Under the pieces are notes generated by a model, which searched no databases, was not told where the DNA came from, and worked only from the letters and a program-made list of their open reading frames with translations. From assembly GCA_028671895.1 (NCBI GenBank), contig JAPMAC010000231.1, positions 8,644,001-8,708,000 on the forward strand: a stretch of DNA of 64,000 nucleotides, written 5' to 3'. The DNA is from Oenanthe sinensis. Lineage: Eukaryota; Streptophyta; Magnoliopsida; Apiales; Apiaceae. Below, piece by piece: positions 45,135-55,100 of the stretch. Both the position numbers and the translations under genes were made by a program. The first letter of the stretch is position 1. Every line of letters starts with the position of its first letter.

Positions 45135-46423
45135 TGTTAGGTCCAAAATCATCATAGAAGGGGGGGTTGAATATGATGTTGTAGATTTTCAACTTTGTTT
45201 TGCGGAAGTGTTTGTGTTTTTATATGATATGAGCTTGGCAGTAAATAAAACACAAAGCTGGGAAATAACAAGTTATTATTAAATCCCTGGGGTGCTACAA
45301 ATCTAATCAAATGATTAGCTGCAGTGGGTTCAAAATAATATTACAACAATTACAGTTGGGAGATATAAATGAGTGTCTTTAATGGAGCTTCCCGGCTGTA
45401 TTTGTTGATAGCTTGAAGATGATAACCAATTAAAACAATTGATTTGAACCCATATATATTTGCAGTCTTCTTGGAATTTAATTCCACAATTGCTTAAGTC
45501 CTGAGTGGCGCCTACACAGTGGTAATGGTGTAGAGGCGCCACTTGAGGCTTGTTGAGGCTGAAGTCTTGAGTTGCGCCGAGTATGTGAGTTGCGCTTACA
45601 CTCTTGTTGCACTGTGTAGGCGCCACTCATATACTATCTTTGCCTTAGAAATTTTAGAGCAGCTGAGTTGCGCCTAGAAGTTGTGTTGCGCCTGTACAGT
45701 GTCTTCCCTGTACAGGCGCCACTCACGCCTTGGACTGTGTGTGTACCTGTTAGACTTTGAGTTGCGCCTATACAGTGGTTACCCTGTATAGGCGCCACTC
45801 ATGACTTAGACACCATTTCGTGTGCCTTCACTTGACAAAATTGTTGCACCTTGAAATGTAGACTGCACCTCTTCACAGCTTCAAGAATAAAACCACCAAT
45901 TGTAGTAATTCCTTCCTTAGCATATTTATCTTGAATTCTTGAATTAATTACCACTTGGATTTTACTCTTCTGGCTTGGCTTGATCAACTGATTTTCTCTT
46001 GATTAATTAAGATAATTCTTTTCTTGTTGTGCTGACGCTTAGTGCACTGGTCTGGTTCACAAACGACTAACACCGAATGAATTCCCTTAATCTCTGTTCT
46101 GTTTCAGCTGACTAACCCTGGACTTTTGCATTGCTTCTGATCACTGAAACCCTTTGACAATTATACATGGATCACTGCTCTGTCTTTAGAATGAAGTCTT
46201 CTGAACTCTTATTTGTCACTGAGGCTTGAACATATTAATGAACTTCTCTCACTGACGTTCAGTAATTCTTCTGTCTTGAAAGCTCAGCAATGATGAATGT
46301 ATTATCTTCTTGATTATGTCCTTCTGAATTTCTGTGCTGCATGTTAGTATTATTTATTTGTCTTTGTTTCTTAGTTGAGTTATCGTTATCACTATTACAT
46401 ACTACGTTACATTATGCTTTACA
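45135..46423 (-). repeat. C 3' LTR (1289 bp)
   Basis: The minus strand runs TGTAAAGCATAATG to GATTTTGGACCTAACA and is near-identical to 58150-59438. Four hairpins with arms GAGTTGCGCCTATACAG and CTGTATAGGCGCCACTC or close variants lie at about 45503-45543, 45572-45628, 45665-45724 and 45760-45801. A TATA-like AATATATATG (45451-45460) lies about 43 bases downstream of the array in the direction of transcription. Confidence 0.96.
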
Positions 46424-46435
46424 ATCTCCCCCTAT
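46424..46435 (-). other. C polypurine tract
   Basis: The minus strand reads ATAGGGGGAGAT directly before the 3' LTR start TGTAAAGC. Confidence 0.92.
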
Positions 46436-46614
46436 TTGTTTGAGAGAGATCGACAAGCAAATCCTGTGAGAGGATAACTCAACTGATACTTACAAGAAAG
46501 AGTAACGTACAGAAAGACAGTGAATAATATTAATTACATTCTGGATTAGATATTACATTTCCAGATTTCTTTGTGTACAAAAGAAGTTTGTTCCTTTAGC
46601 CTGAACAAATAATT

Positions 46615-49600
46615 CTATGGTCTTCTGCTTCTTTGTACTGTGTCTTGCTTTTGCTTAGACCTTGTTTCGGAATAATGCTTCCTCAGCCCTTCTTCTTTTT
46701 GCTCTAACCTTGCCTTCACCAAATCTCTTGCTTCTACTTCAAGAGTGTTAACTGGAGGTGGATCTTCTAGCTTCTTTAAAATCTCAGTCAGAAACGCCGT
46801 TGAATTCATTTTGGAGATTGACTCGAAGGCCAAAGATTGTCTCTTTGTAAACACGAACACTGTTATCCTTTTCGGAAAACCTTTTACTCTATCAGTGTCG
46901 TGCATTGACTCTTCTGCCAGTTTCTCCCTTAGTGTATCTTCAATCATCCTCAAAGCCTTCTTGTCTGATTTGACAGTGGATCTTTTTACCCTTGAGAAGA
47001 CTTTTCGAATAACCTCAGAGTTGTTTCTTTTGAGCTTTGATAATTCTTTCCTTCTGATCACACCATCCTTCTTGAGTAGTAAGAATTTTATTCCATTTGA
47101 ATCAGTGTGAGTGCAAGGTTCAGAATCTGGGATGGATTCGAGTACTTCTGTGCCGTCATCTTTTCTAACAAACACTGGATCTTGGTAGTATCTGGACGTC
47201 TCCAAAAGATATCTTCCTGAAGTTTGAATTGCTCTGTTCAGCCTGAATGCATAGATCAACTCAGCAGCATTAAGGTCTTCTGCAGTTCTGTTCTTCTTAC
47301 TCCTGAGTTTTCCCTCTACATACTGCATGAACAAGAGATGGCTTGAGTCCAAACACTCGTCTGACAAAGTTAAGTTGTGAAGAGTTGTTGCTTTGTAGTA
47401 CTTGACAACTGGAGGCTTTTCAAATGCTTCAACACCGATCTCCATTATCTTCTTTTCAATCATGTCTCTCAGTATCTCATTTGTTTTGTGCCCTCCAAAG
47501 ATGACTTTCCTCTTCAGCACATACAGCTCCACTATATTCATCTTTTCAAAGCTCTTTGTCGACAGAACCCTCGACCCCAGTGATGTTGTATTTATGTGCA
47601 TCTTCCAGCCATTTTTAAGTGCACTGACTGACACACTTGAAATTTCCTCGGACAGCATGGAGTAGAATTCATGAACATCTTCAAATTTGTCCTTCATGGT
47701 TCTGAAGAGATCAAGGACTTCTCTGTCTTTCTTATTAGAAAGGGATAGCTCCTTCTTCTTGAGCAAGTTCCTTGCTTCATCCCAATCAGGACCTACTTTT
47801 GCTTCTATGTCCTTCACCCTGTTCCTCCTTTCAATTGCTTGCTGCACTCTCTTCCATTTTCTCTTTACTAAGTCCTGAGCTTCGGATACACCTCTCGTAA
47901 TGACTTCATCCACACCAACTAGAAGACAGTCATTATCGAAGGCATATTCTTCAGCAAACTCCTCTTCGACGTCTATCCCTTCAGCCTGTACAGTCTTCTC
48001 TATCTCAGCTTCAGTAGGAATATCCATTGGTACATAGGGTTCAAAGATTTCTCCTTCTTCAAGTTGCCTCGCTCCAGGCCTATAGAAGAAATCCATCTCC
48101 CCCTGAGCTGTATATTCCATTATCATTGCAGCTCCAACATCTTTTTCTTGTGCTAATCTCTCCCCCTCAGTTGGGTTATCCTCCCTTCTGATCGGAGTAA
48201 TCTGAGCTGTTGGAGTTGATTGAGTAAAGACAGGAGCCTTCTGAGCCAGCAGCTGTTGAGCTAGATCTTTGAGTTCTTTCATTTCAGATCGCTGCTGCTC
48301 TTGCACTTCCAAGATTTTGCTTAAAGAATGATGAATTTCAGTAACCTGGGCCTCCAGATTTAGAATCCTTTGGCTATGTGCAGTGTGTGTATTGTGTGGG
48401 GTGAATATTTGGTCAGTGGGTGTCTCACTCCTCACTGGAACTGTTTGAGCACGACCCTCAACACTCACACTTGGCTGTTCGGGGTCAGGGAATTGAAGAT
48501 CACTTAGGTTAAATGTTTCACTCATTATAGCATCCATATCTTCAATACCTGCAAGAAAATCCCTATCCCTTCTATGGGTAGGTTGCCTCTCCGCCTGACC
48601 ACTGTGGGTGGGGAGAACTCCTTTTTCAGGAACTGGGGAGTTTAGACCCAGTGTGGTCACCACTATTGATTCTGTAATGATTGGCAATATAAAAGAATCA
48701 GTGATGCCAGCTGAAGCCATTGAAGGCATTACCTGTCCAGAGACACCCTGAACAGGTTCTACTACCGAAGTAGCAGATACTCTATTAATAGAGTCCACAT
48801 CCCTTCTATGGGTGTGTTGTCCCTCCACCTGACCTGTAGAGGTGGGGAGGACCTCCGTTGAAGGAGCTGGACTTTGAATTTCCAGGGGGGTCACCACCTC
48901 AGGCAATGTAATATGTGACAAGTAAGAGCCTGTGATGCCCCACGAAGCCTGTGAAGGCATTTCCACTTGAAGTGGTGGTGCTGTTGACACAGCTTCTCCT
49001 TGAATGGAGACCTCTTCCCTTCTATGGGAGAGTTGCCTTTCTACTTCACCCACCTGGGGAGGGAAAACATCCTTAATAGGATCTGGAGATGTTAAGTCCA
49101 GGGGGGTCACCACATTTGACAATGTAATGAATGGCTCGTGAGAGTCAGTGATGCCCCCTACTGTCTGTGAAGACAGAGTCTGAATTGGATCAACCAAAAC
49201 AGTACAAGCTCCTGAAGTAGCGGATGTTACAACCTCTGTTTCTCTTTCCGGACCTTTCAGGATGTTATCAATTTCAGAATTTAGGTTACGAAGAAAAAGA
49301 AGGTGTTCAGAGATTGGAGAATCAGGTTCCTGGCTCACAGATGCCTTTGGCTTAAAATCCATTTTACGACGTTTTTGAGAAGGCAGAGCTGTAGGGGATA
49401 TTTGAAAAATGTCCTGATCCGGTTGAGAAACGGTCCTATCATCTATTTCATGGGTTCTTTTTCTGGTTGGAGGTGATGAGGGATCTGTTTGTTGTTCTCT
49501 GGCATTGGTTAGAACTGGTGGGTTGCCAAGTTCATTGCCAGCTTCAATGGCCACTGAGGGCTCTAGTGTGTGCATTGCCGTTTGAGGCACAGATGGAGAT

Positions 49601-50760
49601 ATTGTGACATGTTCATCTGAAAGAAAAGCAGAGAGGTCAAAGTAAAGAAGTGAACCTTCATCCATACCTTCATCAGACATGCTGGGGATGTATACATCTG
49701 TAGCTTGAGGTTCTTCTTCTACTTCTGGCTCAACCACTATCTCCTCTGTTGGATTTTTAGGGGAATTCCTTTGTTCTTCTTCAGGAATTTGATCTTGCTC
49801 AGCTTCAGAACCAGCTTCTTCCATAACTTCATCTTCTTGATCAGTGGTTGGTTCTGCTTCTACTTCTTCTTCTTCTTCTTCTGAGCTTCCAGAGCTGCCT
49901 GAGGTTTCAGCTTCACTGGCCTCTGCAGAGATTGATGCTTCTTCTTCTCGATCTTCTGCACTTTCCTGTCTAAGAAGAGCAATAAAATCCCTGATGGGCT
50001 CAGTCATAGGGGCAGGAGCATACCTATTGGGATAGTCAGTCTCAGTGTTGAGCAGCACCAATGCTCTTAACTGTAGAGATGGTGACTCATCCATTTGACT
50101 GTTCTGAAACATTCGTAGTTGATCAGCTTCCAGAACTTCATTCAGCACCAGCTGCAAGAATCTTGGATACAGGCAGAAGTTTTCCATTTTGGCCTGGTTC
50201 TTCAAGATCTCAGCCATGATCAATTTTCCAAAATTGATTCTAGTGCTTGTAGCCACTGAGTATCCTATCACCTTATTGAATTGTGTAATCCCATGGAATC
50301 CACCTGTCTTTGGTGCAAAGGCATGAGATAAGATGTTGAAGAACAGATTCCACTCCTTGGGCAGATGATTCTTGTAGATCTTCCTTGGAAGATTAGAGTT
50401 TTCTCTGGTGCAGTGGATGAACAGGAAGAAGTTGTTTAGATCTTCTTGAGATGGATCCTCCTCAAAGTTTTCAGTAGGCAGATGTAGTGCTCTGTTGATG
50501 TCAGCTTCTGTTATCTGCACCGGCTGCTTCTGAAGTTTGAAAGTGAAGCTCAGGATCCCATCTTCAGATGTGTCTAGAGCAGACCTGTAGACCTGTCTTA
50601 ATAAATTTTTATTCAAGGGAACAGAAGTTGTTAGTGCATAACTGACTATTGAATTTTCATTTAAAAACCTAGCCCAGTTACCTAAGTCCCCGGCCTCAGT
50701 CCAATCATCTACTAAAATGGATAAATAATTAGTCTTTTTAATCTCAAAATGACTTCCCAT
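46615..50760 (-). CDS. C post-pol (envelope-like) protein, 1381 residues, intact
   Basis: Start ATG 50760 (MGSHFEIKK). Residues 1-220 form the domain shared with A, B and G (LPKEWNLFFN at about 134, FHGI, IGYSV, YPRFLQLVLN). Residues about 285-350 are very acidic. Three diverged repeats of about 75 residues (48560-49170; GITDS/GITGS, VVTPL, HRR) follow, then a coiled coil at about 795-835 and a charged helical C-terminal half ending RSKQKQDTVQRSRRP. I see no signal peptide and no membrane span, so this is unlikely to be a classical envelope protein. It lies 1.4 kb downstream of pol, behind a hairpin array and a TATA box. The role is unknown; it may bind nucleic acid. Confidence 0.9.
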   Translation of the reverse strand: MGSHFEIKKTNYLSILVDDWTEAGDLGNWARFLNENSIVSYALTTSVPLNKNLLRQVYRSALDTSEDGILSFTFKLQKQPVQITEADINRALHLPTENFEEDPSQEDLNNFFLFIHCTRENSNLPRKIYKNHLPKEWNLFFNILSHAFAPKTGGFHGITQFNKVIGYSVATSTRINFGKLIMAEILKNQAKMENFCLYPRFLQLVLNEVLEADQLRMFQNSQMDESPSLQLRALVLLNTETDYPNRYAPAPMTEPIRDFIALLRQESAEDREEEASISAEASEAETSGSSGSSEEEEEEVEAEPTTDQEDEVMEEAGSEAEQDQIPEEEQRNSPKNPTEEIVVEPEVEEEPQATDVYIPSMSDEGMDEGSLLYFDLSAFLSDEHVTISPSVPQTAMHTLEPSVAIEAGNELGNPPVLTNAREQQTDPSSPPTRKRTHEIDDRTVSQPDQDIFQISPTALPSQKRRKMDFKPKASVSQEPDSPISEHLLFLRNLNSEIDNILKGPERETEVVTSATSGACTVLVDPIQTLSSQTVGGITDSHEPFITLSNVVTPLDLTSPDPIKDVFPPQVGEVERQLSHRREEVSIQGEAVSTAPPLQVEMPSQASWGITGSYLSHITLPEVVTPLEIQSPAPSTEVLPTSTGQVEGQHTHRRDVDSINRVSATSVVEPVQGVSGQVMPSMASAGITDSFILPIITESIVVTTLGLNSPVPEKGVLPTHSGQAERQPTHRRDRDFLAGIEDMDAIMSETFNLSDLQFPDPEQPSVSVEGRAQTVPVRSETPTDQIFTPHNTHTAHSQRILNLEAQVTEIHHSLSKILEVQEQQRSEMKELKDLAQQLLAQKAPVFTQSTPTAQITPIRREDNPTEGERLAQEKDVGAAMIMEYTAQGEMDFFYRPGARQLEEGEIFEPYVPMDIPTEAEIEKTVQAEGIDVEEEFAEEYAFDNDCLLVGVDEVITRGVSEAQDLVKRKWKRVQQAIERRNRVKDIEAKVGPDWDEARNLLKKKELSLSNKKDREVLDLFRTMKDKFEDVHEFYSMLSEEISSVSVSALKNGWKMHINTTSLGSRVLSTKSFEKMNIVELYVLKRKVIFGGHKTNEILRDMIEKKIMEIGVEAFEKPPVVKYYKATTLHNLTLSDECLDSSHLLFMQYVEGKLRSKKNRTAEDLNAAELIYAFRLNRAIQTSGRYLLETSRYYQDPVFVRKDDGTEVLESIPDSEPCTHTDSNGIKFLLLKKDGVIRRKELSKLKRNNSEVIRKVFSRVKRSTVKSDKKALRMIEDTLREKLAEESMHDTDRVKGFPKRITVFVFTKRQSLAFESISKMNSTAFLTEILKKLEDPPPVNTLEVEARDLVKARLEQKEEGLRKHYSETRSKQKQDTVQRSRRP

Positions 50761-52134
50761 TTAATCAAAAATGAAAAGTAATTTTTAATAATTAAAAGTA
50801 CTAATTAAAGTCAAATAATTTTAGTAAAATTTTGAACTAAAACCCTAACTTCAAAAATTACTTGAATTTTCTTAAAATTAACAACTAATAAACTACTAGT
50901 AATTTTTAGCACACTTTTAAGATCAATAAAATTTTAATCGATTGAACACTATAGAACAGTGACCAAACAGTTTGAATTTTGCCAAAAATTTGAATTTTAA
51001 AACCTTAATCAAATCAAGTGAAACCGATTGCAAAAGACAGATGTGTTCAAGGTGATCACAAAACTGATTTTAGTTTAAAAATCGGGCATGAAATGGTCAA
51101 GTAATGTTCGATTAAAAAGTAGATCTGAATTAGTGTTTGTGTTGCGCTGATGCTGTGTGTAACCGTGTATGTAACAAAACGACAACAAAGAAAACACTAC
51201 TCAGTTATTTATAGGCACAGCAAAGAAAAAAAAATGTTAAGTGCTGAGTGGCGCTCCTACAGTGGTTATACTGTGTAGGCGCCACTCAACCTACTGTGCC
51301 ACAGAATGAAAATATTAGCCAAGTAAAGGTGAGTGGCGCCTGTACAGTGGTTACACTGTATTGGCGCCACTTAGAAATGAAATCTAACTTGGCCAATTTT
51401 TACTCACAACACTTGAGTTGCGCCTATACAGTGTGTGCACTGTATTGGCGCCACTCAGGTTTATTTAGCAACATTAATTTAAGTGGTGAGTTGCGCCTAT
51501 TCAGTGAATGCACTGTATTAGCGCCACTCAACACTTGAGGCGCCACTTGAAATTGTACAAGAAAAATCCTAAGTACTAAAGAATGAGTTGCGCTTATACA
51601 GTGAGTATGCTGTATAGGCGCCACTCAGTACTTAGACAGTTTTTGAAGTGGTTCCAAATTTTGTTACTAATTAACAATAATATCCATAAATAATTCGAGT
51701 AAATAGACAAATAGAAATGAATTACTCACAAATATTATTTTCACAAAATATTCATGAATAACAATAATAACATTAATTGTTAAAATTATTATTATAAATA
51801 AATTATGCTTCTAATTATTTTACTTTTATTTTAAATAAGAGAATAAATATAAATATTCATTCTTATTATTTAAAATAATTTCAAATAATATTTAAATAAA
51901 TAAGTGCTAAGAATTTATCATTTAAATACAAGCACTTAAATATTTTTAAGATCAAAATTAAATAAATACCAGATTAATAAATTAAGCAGGCATGCACAAG
52001 GTATTTATCTAAAATTGAATCTTAACAGCTGGAAAATGATTTTTGGTAGATAAATTCACAAGTCCTAAAAATATTGAAATTAATCAACCAGTGAATTTAT
52101 CAGCTTCAAATTGCAGTTTTTGATTACCAACTTG
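50761..52134 (-). promoter_or_regulatory. C spacer between pol and post-pol ORF: hairpin array and TATA box
   Basis: It has no gene. Five hairpins of about 42 bases, with the same arms as in the C LTR, lie at 51246-51287, 51331-51371, 51415-51456, 51487-51528 and 51586-51627. On the minus strand a TATA box (TATAAATA, 51206-51213) follows the array after 33 bases, and ATG 50760 is about 450 bases further. 51641-52134 is very AT-rich and holds nothing else I recognise. The array-then-TATA order copies that of the LTR; promoter function is inferred. Confidence 0.65.
51206..51213 (-). promoter_or_regulatory. Internal TATA box upstream of C post-pol ORF
   Basis: The minus strand reads GTGCCTATAAATAACTGAG, a near-consensus plant TATA box, 33 bases past the hairpin array. 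Confidence 0.55.
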
Positions 52135-55100
52135 TTAGTCAGTAGAATTTAACATCCCAAGTTCACAAACCAGTCTAGTGAAAGTGATTTCATCTAGTGG
52201 TTTAGTAAAGATGTCTGCAATTTGCTGCTCTGTAGGTACAAAATGTAACTCTACAGTACCATTCATGACATGCTCTCGAATGAAATGATACCTGATATCA
52301 ATGTGCTTGGTCCTCGAGTGTTGAACAGGATTGTTGGTTATGGCTATGGCACTTGTGTTGTCACATAATATTGGAATTTTGCTCAGCAACAGTCCATAGT
52401 CCTGAAGTTGGTTCCTTATCCACAGAATTTGTGCACAGCAACTCCCAGCAGCAACATACTCAGCTTCAGCTGTCGACATTGCAACTGAGTGCTGCTTCTT
52501 GCTATACCAGGATACCAACCTTCTACCAAGGAATTGACAACTCCCTGATGTACTCTTTCTATCAATCCTACACCCTGCATAATCAGAATCTGTATAGCCA
52601 ACAAGGTCAAAACCTGTATCTTTAGGGTACCAAATTCCAAGATTCAGACTTCCCTTAAGATACCTAAAAATCCGTTTAACAGCTATAAGATGTGATTCTT
52701 TAGGATCTGATTGGAACCTAGCACACAAGCATGTAGAGAACATTATATCTGGCCTACTTGCAGTAAGATAAAGTAATGAGCCGATCATACCTCTGTAGCT
52801 TGTGATGTCTACCTTCTTACCAGGCTCATCTTTATCAAGCTTAGTGGCAGTTGCCATTGGAGTTTTAGCTGAAGATGCATCTTCAAGACCATATTTCTTC
52901 AATAATTCTTTGATGTACTTGGTCTGGCAAATGAAGATTCTATCTTTCCTTTGACTTACTTGGAGTCCAAGAAAATAGTTCAGCTCTCCCATCATGCTCA
53001 TTTCATACCTACTCTGCATTAGCTTAGCAAATCTACTACACAACTGATCGTGAGTAGAACCAAATATAATATCATCTACATAGACTTGCACTAATATCAT
53101 ATCATTTTTATGCATTTTATGGAATAGAGTCTTATCTATGACACCTCTAGTAAAACCATTTTCAAGTAAAAATATAGATAGTGTGTCATACCATGTTCGA
53201 GGGGCTTGCTTCAGGCCATAGAGTGCTTTGAAGAGGAAGTACACAAAATCTGTAAATTCTGGATCTTCAAACCCTGGGGGTTGTTCCACATATACTTCTT
53301 CTTCCAGCTCTCCATTCAGGAATGCACTCTTCACATCCATTTGATATACTTTAAAGTTGGAATGTGCTGCAAATGCCAAGAACATCCTGATAGCTTCAAG
53401 CCTTGCCACTGGTGCATATGTTTCATCATAATCTATTCCTTCCTCCTGGGAATAACCTTTAGCAACCAGTCTGGCTTTGTTCCTCGTAACAATGCCATCT
53501 TCATCCAGCTTGTTTCGGAATACCCACTTTGTGCCAATAATAGACTTGTTCTTTGGCCTGGGTACTAGTTTCCATACCTTTTGTCTCTCAAATTGATTGA
53601 GTTCTTCTTGCATGGCAAGAACCCAATCTGGATCTTCTAGTGCTTCTTCCACTTTCTTTGGTTCTATTTCAGAGAGAAAACCAGAGAATAAACATTCATT
53701 TTGGGAAGCACGTCTTGTTTGAACTCCAGCATCTGGATCTCCAAGAATCAATTCAAAGGGGTGATCTCTACTCCACACCCTGTGTCTAGGCATATTTGCC
53801 CTAGATGATTCAGCCTGATTTTCATTATTGTGCTGGGTCCTGTTTGTTGATCCTTCATTTGCTCCCCCTGAGCTGCTGCTTGGATGAGAATGAGATTCTC
53901 TGCCACTACTAGTAGTTTCTGTGAATCTTCCACTGTTTCCACTACTAGGGACAGAATCATCATTGTTGATATTCTCATTTGGAACTTGAATCTCTGTTGC
54001 AGCTTCAGGTTCTACTTCACCTCCATCTGAGTTTAAATTTTCAAACTGCAGAGTTTCAGTGTCGTCTGTTCTTTGTAGACTTGGGAGCTTTAGATCATCG
54101 AAAGTTACATTCATGCTTTCAATGACCTTTTTGTGATCAATCACATAAACCCTGTACGCCTTAGATTCCATTGAGTAGCCAAGAAATATGCCTTCATGAG
54201 CCTTGGATTCGAACTTTCCCAGATGCTCATCATCTTTCAATACGAAGCACTTTGCTCCAAACACATGAAAGTATTTCAGTGTTGGTTTCTTGTTGGCCAT
54301 TAACTCATAAGAAGTCTTGTCATGTTCTTTATTGATCAGGGTACGATTTTGAGTGTAGCAAGCTGTGTTGACTGCTTCAGCCCAAAGGTATAGAGGCAAC
54401 TTTGCTTCATTCAGCATTGTTCTTGCTGCTTCAACCAAAGTCCTGTTCTTCCTCTCTACCACTCCATTTTGTTGTGGAGTTCTGGGCGCTGAGAATTGTC
54501 TTGTTATTCCTTTTTCCACACAGAATTCATTCAGGATTGCATTTCTAAATTCTGTTCCATTGTCAGACCTTATTTTCCTGACAGGCAGACCAGCTTCCAA
54601 CTCAAGTTTCTTTAAGTGATTGATGATTGTTTGAGGGGCCTCATCCTTTGCGGCTAGAAACAACACCCACGTGTACTTGGAGTAGTCATCAACAATTACA
54701 AGTGCATATCTCTTCCTTGACATTGACATGACGTTGACTGGACCAAATAAATCCATATGCAGTAGTTGCAGTGGTTCAGTAATGTCAGTTGAGTCTTTGC
54801 TTCGATGAGATGCTTTCTTTGACTTCCCTTTTTCACATGCTTCGCATAGCCCTTCTTGACAGAATTCCATCTCGGGCAGACCTCTAACCAATTCCCTCTT
54901 TACTAAAGAGTTCATAGTTTTAAAGTTGAGGTGAGAGAGTTTCTTGTGCCACAACCAACTGTCCTCTGTTGAAGCTTTGCTATAAAAACATTGAACTTCA
55001 CCTTTGCTTGCAGAGAACAAATCAGCTATGAAGAGGTTCCCCTTTCTCACTCCCTGAAGAGCAAGCTTCGAATCCTTCCTGCTTTGGATAGCACATCTTT

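Noticed and set aside
45503..45801. Evenly spaced hairpins as a CRISPR-like array
   Set aside because: This is plant DNA, the units are inverted repeats without unique spacers, and the same array is in both LTRs and the spacer of a retrotransposon.
46745..47110. Plus-strand ORFs opposite C's post-pol ORF, pol and gag
   Set aside because: They are mirror frames of intact minus-strand genes and show no family motif.
46615..50760. Host nuclear or cytoskeletal coiled-coil gene
   Set aside because: It lies inside the LTR pair of C between pol and polypurine tract, and decayed versions occur at the same place in A, B and G.
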